DNA of 64,000 bases. It comes from Gnetum montanum (taxonomy: Eukaryota > Streptophyta > Gnetopsida > Gnetales > Gnetaceae). Both the position numbers and the translations under genes were made by a program. The notes below the pieces were generated by a model, which did not search any database, had not been told where the DNA came from, and worked only from the letters and a program-made list of their open reading frames with translations. Within the stretch, counting starts at the first letter, position 1. Each line of letters starts with the position of its first letter. The DNA is taken from assembly GCA_015680685.1 (NCBI GenBank), contig MNCI01014438.1:116283-180282 (forward strand), in the 5' to 3' direction. This document shows positions 46,220 to 56,391 of the stretch, piece after piece.

Positions 46220-46680
46220 TATAAATTTCTCCTAAGTGTCCAACGTGTCAAGCTGGCAGTGTGTGAACATTGAAAATTTTTCTAAGTGTCCAGCGTGTGA
46301 ACACTACAAATTTTTTTAAGTGTCCAGTGTGTGAACACTAAAATTTTTTTAAAGTGTCCAACGTGTGAGCACTGAAAATTTTTCTAAGTGTCCAACGTGT
46401 GAACACTGAAAATTTTTCTAAGTGTCCAGCGTGTGAACACTACAAATTTTTTTAAGTGTCCAGTGTGTGAACACTAAAATTTTTTTAAAGTGTCCAACGT
46501 GTGAGCACTGAAAATTTTTCTAAGTGTCCAACGTGTGAACACTGAAAAGTTTTCTAAGTGTCCAGCGTGTGAACACTAAAAATTTTTCTAAGTGTCTAGT
46601 GTGTGAACATTGAAAATTTTTCAAAGTGTCCAGCATGTGAACATTGAAAATTTTTCTAGGTGTCCAGCGTGTATAGCGTA
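46220..46680 (-). repeat. Leader tandem array 1 of element F, unit about 37-40 bp
   Basis: Some 11-12 units of 'AAGTGTCCAGCGTGTGAACA' plus 'CTGAAAATTTTTCT' (plus-strand reading). Part of the array is a recent higher-order copy: about 46290-46410 is nearly identical to 46420-46540. Confidence 0.85.
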
Positions 46681-46754
46681 AACGGGAGAAAATTTGGCTA
46701 AGTGTTGGAACAGCGTGTAGGTGGCACCGTATACACTGTACTCAGTGTATACAT

Positions 46755-47012
46755 AGTGGTGGCAGTCACAGGGTGTAGATCTGTAATCACAGGGCGTAGA
46801 TCTACAGTCACAGGGTGCAGATCTGCAGTCACAGGGCATAGATCTACAATCACAGGGTGCAGATCTGCAGTCACAGGGTTAGATCTGCAGTCACAGGGAG
46901 TAGATCTAAAGTCAAAAGGTGCAAATCTACAGTCATAGGGTGCAAATCTACAGTCACAGGGTGTAGATCTATAGTCACAGAGGGTAGATCCAGGATAGCA
47001 AGATGTAGATCT
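46755..47012 (-). repeat. Leader tandem array 2 of element F, unit about 22 bp
   Basis: About eleven units of 'CAGTCACAGGGTGTAGATCT' with slight variation, many holding an AGATCT word. Lies between array 1 and the primer-binding site. Open frames here (CRSTVTGCRS-type readings) are by-products of the repeat. Confidence 0.85.
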
Positions 47013-47025
47013 AGGAGAAAAACGA

Positions 47026-47042
47026 CCCTCCTTCTAGTGCCA
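47026..47042 (-). promoter_or_regulatory. Primer-binding site of element F
   Basis: Minus strand TGGCACTAGAAGGAGGG, five bases after the LTR end. One change from the site in element C. Confidence 0.75.
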
Positions 47043-47047
47043 TTTTC

Positions 47048-48823
47048 TATATTGTCCAAAATCATTGGTGCAAGGCTGGAATGAAACAAACACCAAGAGA
47101 TCCTCGGAAGAAATACAGAAGACCCTACCTTCACTTGAGGGCAAGCTGGAATGGATGAAGGAAGAGTGCCTTGAATGGTCCGCACGTGGATCAAACAAGG
47201 ACTTACCCAATGTACACACTTTGCAATATGTTGGGTTATACGTAAACGATGCACATTAAACGTAAACCGTAAAGTAAATAGGCATAATAACGTAAATGAG
47301 AATGTAAACGTAAACTGAAAAAAAATAAAGAAAATTGCAATAAATCTGTGCAAAATGTAAACTATTTTGTATTGAAAAATGATTACAGTGTGCACTGGTC
47401 AGAATGCAGTTGTGGATTGATCACAAGGCAGACGTTTAGCCCCGGTGGGTGATGACAGGTGTTGGAAGATGCAGGTTTTGGGTTGCAGGGAAATGCAGTG
47501 TCCAAGTATGATGCCCAATGTATAGAGGTTGATGCCCAGATTTGCTTAGTCTTAGATTCCAGTTTTTTTTCCATTTGTAAAAATCGCCAACCCCGATCTA
47601 GTGAAAAATTAGGGTTTTTATAAGATCTTGGGCATTAGATTCGGATCTGGAAGGAGATGAGTGGCTTTGAGGTGAGAAAAACTTGGATTGGGAGATAGGT
47701 GGTGCATTGACCAAGTGTAGGATATGTTACAACTGTAGAGCGTACAGTATACACGCTGGCGTATGAACGCCCAATGTATAAGCTTGGAATGCTAAAAGAA
47801 ACTTAGAATTTACAAAGAATTTGCATGTTGCAACAAGAATGATGTCTCTGGCTTTTGGATCCATGCTTTGGCCTACTATTTTTGGCCTCAGCATGTCTTG
47901 AAATGCTCTGGCATGTGTTGGCATCCGCGTACAGCGTTCAGTGTATGAGATTGGGCATCTAGCGTGTGTACGCTAGCATATATGCTCCATACGCTTGGCG
48001 TATACGCTCCATATGCTGGCTAGCATATGGACCATAAATGATGCATTTTGGGCCAAATTTTGACCTCTAAAGTAGATTTTGAATAGATATTTGCATGGCT
48101 CATGTCCTAAGGGTGTTTTATGTTGAATTTGAGCCAATTTTGCCCTAATTTGGTGCTGTTTTGGTTGGTATACGCTAGGCTATGCGCTGGTCAGCGCATA
48201 CAAGACTGTCCCCAACGTACACACTTGAAAATGCATCATTTCAAGATTAAAATTTGATTTTTCAGGTGCCTATGATGATGCCCAAAAGTTACCCTACCTC
48301 TAGGAGTCAATTTTAGATGAAAATATTACTCTTTGGTCCTGTTTTGGGCCATTTTTGGTGGTATATGCTGGGCTATACGCTGGCTAGTGTATACCAAGGT
48401 GTGCCCAGCATATACACTTGAAAATGCATCTTTTAGGGCCCAAAATTTGAGTTTTAGAAGGTTGAGAGCTACTAGGGACCTTGAGGAAGGTCTTGGAGGG
48501 TCTAGATGCTCAATTCTAGCATGTTTTGGCTCATTTTTGGTGCCCAAAAGTTGCCATACACTGGCCTGTACGCTGGCCAGCATATAGCCTAGCATGCAGA
48601 GTGTATACTTGGTCAAACCCAAGTATTTTGAACCCAAAGCATGAAATTCCTGATGCCAGATGTTGATGTATCACCTATGGGTCCTGGGGAACTCTTTCTT
48701 ATTCAATTATGCTTCGTTTGATGCTATTTTTGAGGCTTTCAAGCTTGGTTATTCTGGGGACCAACATGACTTAGCCCAATTTCTGTCTACAAGTGTTAGC
48801 CAAAATTTTTGTGGTGTTTTTGA
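47048..48823 (-). repeat. 5' LTR of element F
   Basis: About 1776 bp, partner of 39445-41218. TATA box at 47614-47622 (minus). Palindromic TACGCTGG/CCAGCGTA words at about 47740-48600. The outer end reads TCAAAAACACC, where the partner has TGAAAACACC, so the first dinucleotide seems mutated. Confidence 0.85.
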
Positions 48824-48924
48824 AATTGCTCATATTGATGCTAACCTTTGGTTATTGCTTCATAAGACCTTCCACCTTAGTTGATGTCACTATACCACTT
48901 TCACATTCACATCATGAGGATACC
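48821..48924 (+). repeat. Right copy of the 104-bp direct repeat flanking element F
   Basis: Partner of 39341-39444. Region G continues directly after it. Confidence 0.85.
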
Positions 48925-49830
48925 CTCATCCTAAAGTTTGATGATCTGACATCAGTACAAGAGTGGCTAAAGGGATAGGCACCTGGATACATTCAAGAAA
49001 AAATCTAGTATAAAAATTTTATTGATGTATTTATGGCACCTATTCCTTCCATTCCTATTATGGAGATGCTACATGTCATCAACTCCTTTGATGAGGAGGT
49101 TGGTCATTTTAACACCATCATCCAAGGTATTAAGGTGAACATAGACATAGGTTCTAGCCTCTTTCGCAATTTTTTTAGTGTCCCTATTGATTGAGAAAGG
49201 GTTCCCACAAGGATGGTAAGGGAATTGGGCCATCACAAAGAAGTTTTAGAGTGGCTTGGTGCTAACATGGGCCACTTTGAAATTTTGATGGATAACTTCA
49301 TGAACCATGATGCAAAGGAATCATATCCTTTGTTTAGGTCTCATGCATTTCCCAAAATGCTATCATAAAAGAAGGAAACTAGCTTAGAATAAGGGTAGAC
49401 TTTAAGAAGATCTTGATGGAGAGCATGAAATTTGATTGGGTTATTGCTTTGGCTATTGGGATTTAAGAGGAGATCTTTAGACTTTGTATTCGCACCTCTA
49501 TGATAATCCATATGTACTTTGCATTTTTTGTAGGTTGTCTAAAGAAATTTTTGGAGTTTCTAGTGGTGTATAGGAATGGGTGATGAGTTTTTCAAGATCC
49601 AAGCCAACTTTCTAGGTCTTGGATAAAGCAAATTTATCCAATAGTACTAATGATGATGAACCCCTCTCCTTTCTTATTAGTATCCAAGATGTTAGATGAC
49701 AACACATGGAGGTTGAAGGCGTAGCTAGAGAGAAATTCAAGAGGCCTATGAAGGAGGCACCCCTAGTATTAGATCAGCCTACCCCAAAGAAGCTTAAGTT
49801 TATGCTAAAGCCATCAAAGTAGGCAATTGC
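48925..49830 (+). pseudogene. Region G, decayed coding-like stretch right of element F
   Basis: One frame reads APGYIQEKI, stop, YKNFIDVFMAPIPSIPIMEM, VINSFDEEVGHFNTIIQGIK, then MVRELGHHKEVLEWLGANM and HFEILMDNFMNHDAKESYPL. For about 130 codons there are only two stops, so this was probably coding. A second block near 49580-49700 continues in broken form. No domain recognised. By position it continues the protein begun at 36734. Confidence 0.4.
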
Positions 49831-50720
49831 AAGTATGCTTTTTTTAAATTTGGCTATTTCATGTTTTAAAATTTTGTAGCTACTTGATGGTTTGATATAT
49901 TAACTAGTTTTCTATGTGCTATGCTTGTAGATAAGTGTCAGGTTATAGTAGCTTAAGCTATTACAAAGGTAGGACAAAGGCATGCAAAAGAGGCATTCCT
50001 AAAGCAACCTATGGTTGAAGGACTTTCTGATGCAGGTATAGATGATTTAGATGCCTTGTTTGGTGAGGCAGTACTAGGTACCTCTATCATCATCATCCCA
50101 AAAAAGGAAGAGGAGGAGGAGCTAAGTATGCTTATGTCTCACTATTTTCGTTATGTCTTATTCATTATCTTTGGTTGTCATCCTAACCTTTTAATGATTT
50201 TTATGCTTATAGTAGTTCTTGATCCACCAATGCAAGCTCTTGTCCCTAAGTTTCCTATGAAACCATTGGTAGAGACTCCAGATAAAATGGAGTTCTTGTG
50301 TAGGATTGTTAAGGACATCGTCGATCGATTGCATTAGGCTGCACTTGAGATAGAAGGATTTGGTTTTATGTGCTTTAGTCATGGGTTTTTCTTGCATTAT
50401 GATTATTTAAGGTTGTGTAGTACAAACTATGGAGTGGGACCCCAAATGAGATATGGAGGTAGAATCCTTACCTAGACTTCCCTCTGATGTGTCTAGTGTA
50501 CCTATGAAGTTGTACAAGATTGCCATTGATTTAGTAATGTTGTGTGCAAAAGCTTCATGGAGGCTATAGAGGTCTAATGAATCCTTATGGAAGAAAGTTG
50601 TGGCCTTGAGGGAAAAGACTCAAAGGTAGGAGGATACGATTAAGAATCTATGAGATCATAAAGCCTTTGTAGAAGACCAAGTGGTTAACTTAGGAGAATT
50701 ATAGACTAAGGAGATCACAT
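49831..50720 (+). pseudogene. Region G, further putative exons with a coiled-coil-like end
   Basis: After a T-rich, intron-like stretch ending TGCTTGTAG (49930), the frame reads QRHAKEAFLKQPMVEGLSDA, GIDDLDALFGEAVLGTS and KKEEEEELS. Then comes GTATGC and, 85 bp later, TTATAG (50213), after which VLDPPMQALVPKFPMKPLVE and KMEFLCRIVKDIVDRLH continue. Later, SLWKKVVALREKTQR and DHKAFVEDQVVNLGEL look like charged coiled coil. Acidic, Lys-rich and helical character is visible, but no family. Confidence 0.4.
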
Positions 50721-50945
50721 GGACTTACTATTGACATGTCATTTAGGATAAATTAGTGATCCTATAAGAGATGGCAAAATAATGTATGCAAATGGACTTC
50801 ATCTTCCAAAAGGTTGAGGATTGGAAGGATCACTGTGCTTGGGTTCTAGAGTAGGGAAAGATACAAAAGGCTCACAAGTGTTGGTATAAGGTGAAACACC
50901 ATCAATTTTATGCTCTCATGATTCAACACAGTCCTAAAACCTGAG

Positions 50946-53059
50946 TGAAACCTCTCTAGGTGTGGTGTTATGCTGGACCGCATAGATAGTATGACACCCT
51001 GGAAGTCCTAACGCCTACAAAGCTTTCTCTAGGCCTGTTTGCTATGTTCCTCAGCACAGTCAATGTAGCACCCAGTTGCAATGCTATTTTGCACAAATGG
51101 AGCATTGGGGATGGACCATACAGCTCGACATATTTTCTATCTTCTAGGCCACCAAGCTTGCTACGCTCTCTAGCTTACCCAGCTTAACAAATGTCCTAGC
51201 TATCGATCCACGTAAGTGCCAAGCTAGGAGCTATCAAAAGTGTTTAGGATGGACAAAAAAGTTTGGAAAATTTGCTATTTTTGACCTGTTATGCTATGCT
51301 ACACTACACAACATAGACAACGTAGTAGACCATGAGGTGCTAAAATTTTCCCAAGTGTTGGGCCAGATGTAGAAGGTGCATTTGGCAATTCTTTGGCTTC
51401 CAAGGATGCTTGTCCTACTACATACTTGGAGTATGATTAGCATGACATGGAAAAATAAGGTAAGTTTCATGAAATTCATCCTAATTTTGGTGCTACACTA
51501 TGCTACGCTGCATAGCATAGCACAGTGTAGCAAGGTGCCAACATCCACGAAATCTTCCCTCAAGTTTTTCTGACATGAAAAATGCACTTGATCATTCTTC
51601 AACCTCCAAGGCTACTTGTCCGACTTTGCCCTTAGAACATGACCAAGGTCCCATGGTAGAGCATTATAGGTTAAGTTAAAATTCATCCAAAATCAGATGC
51701 TATGCTGCGCTACGTTGCACAGCTTAGCACGACATAGTAGAGATATCAAGGTAAAAAGTGTCTCAAGAATGAAACCAGAAAGTCTCAGGCTCTTTTGACA
51801 TGAAAAGCATGATTGAAAATTGTTGAAATTGCTTGCCTTGCAAGGCCTCTAAGTGGTGCTCTCAGTTTTTAACAAAATTTATTAACAAAGGTGTTCTACA
51901 CTATGCTACGCTGTGCAGCGTAGTAGGCCAGTGTTTATGCTACTCAGCTATGCTGGATAGCATAGATAGTGTAACACTTGAGAAGAAGCCTTAGGACATC
52001 TCCAAAAGTTCTAGAACTCATCATCAATGGTTATTCCTACTCCAGCATCTCCTCGACAGCCAAGATCAATAGTTTGCTTTGTTTTTTACACCCCTTGTTG
52101 ATCCCCAAAAGTTGTCCCTACACTTGAACCTACTTGGAATAGGAGGGACGATGTAGTCCTGGAGTGCAAGCTCCACTTTGCATTTGTTGTAGGCATTTTT
52201 TTGTAAAAATAGGGTGATTCTTTAGATTTTGGCAGATGTGGTATGGGCAATATGGTTACAACTTGGCAAATTTGTGGTTCTTGTTCTTGTTCCATTTAGA
52301 GTAGCACATCAGTGTAGCACACTAGCGTGACACATCCACATTCATGCTACATGCGACCCAGGACATGTGGCATCCAAACCACGTCTCTCCCCCAACCCTG
52401 GCTCTATAAATACCACAGTAAATGACATTCTAGTGGTTGGATTTTGTAGTGGGCTTTAGGAGAAGATTGATGAGTAGAAGGTTTATGAGGGAAAAATCTT
52501 AGCATTAGTCTTCCAAATCCTTGTTCCACTCCCACACTTAAACGTGACACTTGCCTGGGTGCAGTGTAGCAACATTCAAACCAACAAGTATCAACACCAC
52601 ATTTGCAACACTCTAGAGAGTGTGACCATATTGCCCTACTACCTAGCTATTTTTGTCTATGCTACACACCAGTTGTACACATCATTCAATCAAAAGCCAT
52701 ATCCCCCAATTTTGGGGTGGTGCATTTCTTCACTCGCACTTCCATTTCATTTTTTTTCTATAGCATTTTAAACTATTGGCATATTTATTTCTCTATATTT
52801 TCATATGTACCTATGCTCACATTTTCTCACTATTATACATGTTGCATGCCTACTTATGCTGAACTCTTATATGTGATGCTTAAAAATCATTAGCTACGAA
52901 TGGTTATTTGACACCACGTAAGTCCCTAATTGATCAACTAGACCACTCAGGGCACCCCATTTCCGTTTTCTCCAGTATCGCCCTCCCATGGACTCGAGCT
53001 TAGGCTGTGTGCTTGAAAACCTCTCAGTGTTCCAACCATCAACGTTTTCAGACGCTACA
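50946..53059 (+). repeat. Element H: 2.1-kb 5' LTR
   Basis: Starts TGAAACCTCTC and ends GACGCTACA. A primer-binding site follows after five bases, so this is a 5' LTR, not a solo one. The last 150 bp and the TATA context (TATAAATA near 52405) resemble the LTR of element C. Inside, GCTATGCTACGC/GCGTAGC-like words recur at about 50960-52000. No partner LTR lies in the window. Confidence 0.65.
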
Positions 53060-53289
53060 ATTTTTGGTGCTAGAAGAAGGGCCTAAACCTATGTTCTATG
53101 TTCTATGGGTAGTACTACATGCTTTCTACACCCTCGTTGGTAGCAACAAGCTAGCGTAGACATAATGCCCCCATGGACCTGCTACAGCAATAGTTGGCTC
53201 TTAGGCCAGCATAGGAGTGGTCTATGTTAGCATCGGTGTAGATTGATCCCTGTTGATGGTTCCACTGGAACCCATAGAATGAAAAGCCT
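53060..53289 (+). mobile_element. Element H primer-binding site and truncated leader
   Basis: TGGTGCTAGAAGAAGGG at 53065-53081 is the same primer-binding site type as in elements C and F. About 200 bp of leader follow, with CAGCATAGGAGTGGTC-like words, before the sequence changes to a chromovirus fragment. The rest of H is missing or displaced. Confidence 0.6.
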
Positions 53290-53690
53290 AGCTTAAATAA
53301 TTGCTAAAACTTCTTAGTTGTTACTCGGTCAAGCTTAATATACCCCTTGTTTATTTGGATTGTAACTTCTTCTTCAATTAGGGATATAAGTATAAGAGAC
53401 ATTTTCTTAGAATCTAAATGTCCTTCATACTTACCTAACTAGTCCATTCCCAAGAATTACATCATACTCTCCAAGTCCCATCACCATTAGATCACTATAC
53501 GATATGTTACCTGGTATCATCACTTCAGTTAAGCATAACATCTCAGAAACTATGACATTAGTAGAAGAAATAGATTAATCAATCATGAACTATGTTTTTC
53601 AAGTGCTACATTCAACATCCACATTTTATCCAAGACTATGTTGGTTTTTTTTTCTACTGCAACAAACTTATTACTTGGAAATAAGCAGTA
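53290..53690 (-). pseudogene. Chromovirus-type protease fragment, minus strand
   Basis: The minus strand reads NISYSDLMVMGLGEYDVILG, then, after a frame change, the equivalent of the MDWL-KY block and ILISLIEEEVTIQINKG. YDVILGMDWL is the characteristic protease end of plant chromoviruses. Part of it is a reverse-complement match to 55370-55510. Confidence 0.65.
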
Positions 53691-54290
53691 CAACTATTAG
53701 ACTTCGTTTAAAAGTTGCATCTTATAAAGGATTGTAAGGTAGATCTTATTGTACACCTCTTTCCTAGGATACTATAAAGGAAATATAGAAAATAAGTATA
53801 GATATTACTAAAGAGGCCACATAATAAATCAACATTATTAGAGGTATATTGCAAGAAAGTCAAGAATGTTTCATAAAGTATGACCTTTGGAATTTAGCAT
53901 TGATAATCAAGTATTATTAAAGTTTCACCTTTGAAAGGAATTATGATGTTTGGTAGAGAAGAAAAGTTAACACCTTGCTACATTGATGAGGTGATAGTCA
54001 GGAATCAATTGTGACCTATTTGTCACCTATTTGCTATATTAGCACATCAACTCAAATCATGAGGTGTCCTTGCCAATCTATTATGACCTATTTGTTAGGT
54101 CATGATGAGGTTGTGAAGAATACTTTAATATATTTTTTGATTTCATGTGAAAAATAGAGTAAATTTTATGAAGAAACCCTAAGCATTAAGTACTGAAATA
54201 TTAAGAAAATAGTCAAAAAAAACTTTTAGGACTTCCAAAATGTCTGAAAACTAGAAATCACAAAATGTTGGTGTTTTAGTGGCTATAGGA
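53690..54290. other. AT-rich stretch, no gene seen
   Basis: No motif on either strand. 'GTGACCTATTTGTCACCTATTTG' -like words repeat around 54010-54100. Confidence 0.4.
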
Positions 54291-54299
54291 GCCTAGAAT

Positions 54300-55160
54300 C
54301 ATTTAAAGAGATCTAGATTTCTATTTGAAAATAATTTTGTATTTTTTATACTTTTATCTAAATTCATATTTTAAGCTTTAACCCCTTTGGTACATTAGAA
54401 CTTTCAGTTTACAACATTTGTTAACATGTTATCTTAGAACTCGAGTTTGGACTTTTAACATATTTTGAAAAATGTAAGATTTAGGATTCTCAACCTTTGT
54501 TGGGAAAATTTAAGATTTAGGCTTACCGAACATTGTTTAAAAAATGTGAGATTTAGGCTCATCAACCTTTTGTTTGGCAATCCTAATATTTAGGCTCACT
54601 AGTCCTATGATTTAGAATAGTTAGCTTCATTGGATGCTTAGGTTTGTTTCCTCACCATCAATGGATTATTTATTGTATTTTTTATTTTTATTTTTTGATA
54701 TTTAATTTGGTTTAGTAATTTAAAAATATGTGGATTTTAGACTCACCAAACATTTGATAATATATTGATTTCAAACTCATCAATTAGGAAATATATGAAC
54801 TTTAGACTCATGCCTATTCCAAGGCCAGATATGAAAGAAGAAGGGTTAGCATTAGGTTGGTAGCTAGCTTGAAAAACCTTACCAAATCTCATGGCTAAGA
54901 TATTTTCTAGATTTTGCAAATGTAAGGGAATTCTTTAGATTTGTAATATGCTACAAATAAACAAAGATCTAGCTCTTCGTAGAGGCAAATAACTAGAAAT
55001 AATTCATGTAGACAACCCGAATTTGCTGGGACAAGGTTAGAATGATGATAATGATGATGTTGATGCATTTCAGACTCATCAATTTGACAATATATGGGTT
55101 TTAGTCTCATTAATATAAGTGTTTCAAACTCAGCAATCATTTTCTAACATGTGAATTATA
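54300..55160. repeat. Dispersed short repeat TTTAGACTCAYCAA within AT-rich DNA
   Basis: The word recurs at irregular 30-60 bp steps (about 54460-54600 and 54735-55140) as GATTTAGGCTCATCAACC, TTTTAGACTCACCAAAC, TTCAGACTCATCAATTTG and similar. It is probably a decayed minisatellite. No coding signal. Confidence 0.45.
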
Positions 55161-56391
55161 GACTTAATTAGTAATTACAACAATGATCGTCTTGGTAGTT
55201 AAGGCTTAGAAGCTTTTGGTAGCAACCAAATCAAAGAAGAATATTAAGTCTAATAGTTGTATGAGTTATTATTAAGTAATAAGTTGGTTATAATAAAATA
55301 ACAAAGCAGCATAATCTTGGATATAACTTTGATGTTGGATGTAGTGTTTAGATATGATAGCTCTTGATTAATCAATCTACTTTTTTGTAGTATCATAGTT
55401 TCTAAGATGTTACCTTTAATTGATGTGGTAATACAAGGTAATAGGTGGTATAGTGATCAATTAATGATGAAAGTTAAAGAGTATAATGTGATTCTTAGGA
55501 TGGCTTCATTGGATAAATAGAAGGAACGGTTGGATTGTAAGAATAAGATTTTCTTATAAATTTTTACAAGTAAGAAATAAGTTATAGTCTAATCGATTAA
55601 GAGATTAATTAAGATTAATCTAGTAACAACTAAGAACTTTTAGCAATTTCTTAAGCATGAACATAGTTGTTATATGAATTTAGTGTACAAAGAACCTAAG
55701 TAGAAGATAGAACAAATTTTGATGATTCAAGAGTTATTGGATGTATATAAGAAAGAATTTCTTGGAGTTCCACATTGCAGAGAGATTGAGTTTGAGATTA
55801 TGCTTAAGCCTACAACTTAACCAATATTTAAGGAACATGATAAGATATCTCTAGTGGAATTGATAGAACTAAAGGTGCAAATTTAGAAACTATTAGGCAA
55901 TGTCATGATTTAACCAAGTGTTTCAATTGGGAGTGCATCATTGCTCTTTATAAACAAGAAGGATGACAACTTAAGGTTAGACATTAATTACAAAAAATTG
56001 AATCAAGTGATGGTTAGGAATTAATATCCTTTGCAAAGAATTAATGATATGTTTCATTATTTGAGAGAATCTAAGATCTTTTATAAGATTGATTTGAAGT
56101 TTAGTTATCATTAGGTTAGGATCAAAGAGTGTGATATGTTTAAGACAACTCTCAAGATATGATGTGATTATTATGAGATTGTGGTTATGCTATTTAGACT
56201 CACTAATGTGCAAATAGTTTTCATGCACTTGATGAATAGTGTGCAAGATTCTTATCTATATTAATTTATCATTATCTTCATTGATGATATTTTGGTTTTC
56301 TCTAATGATGAAGAAACACACAAGGAATACTTGAGAATAGTATTACAGACATTAAGAGAACAACAACTATTTGCACATGCTTCTAAGTATG
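55160..56391 (+). pseudogene. Chromovirus-type protease and reverse transcriptase fragment, plus strand
   Basis: Protease end: VSKMLPLIDVVIQGNRWYS and VKEYNVILRMASL, where the family reads DVILGMDWL. RT: HCREIEFEIMLKPTT, VSIGSASLLFINKKDDNLRL, DINYKKLNQVMVRN, KIDLKFSYH, VRIKECDMFKTTLK, VMLFRLTNVQIVFMHLMNSV and [20 protein letters not shown] (about 56270-56330), keeping the catalytic FIDD. The domain is cut at 56391 by the LTR of element E. Numerous TAG, TAA and TGA stops. Confidence 0.8.

Larger units (their letters stand above)
39445..48823 (-). mobile_element. Element F: LTR retrotransposon with gag and protease only
   Basis: Minus orientation. LTRs at 39445-41218 (3') and 47048-48823 (5'), about 1.77 kb each and clearly diverged. 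Primer-binding site at 47026-47042, two leader tandem arrays, gag, PFVIKVPP repeats, aspartic protease, an 837-base N gap, and a 3' hairpin. No RT, RNase H or integrase in the sequenced part; the gap could hide at most about 840 bp, too little for a pol. Layout and proteins match element C. The flanks are a 104-bp direct repeat, not a short target duplication. Confidence 0.85.

Noticed and set aside
46621-46938. Cys- and Arg-rich repeat proteins on both strands (CRSTVTGCRS, PCDCRSTPCD types)
   Set aside because: They are translations of the 22-bp tandem array in unconstrained frames.
46755-47012. CRISPR-like appearance of the regular 22-bp repeats
   Set aside because: Units are contiguous with no unique spacers, lie in a plant retroelement leader, and there are no cas genes.
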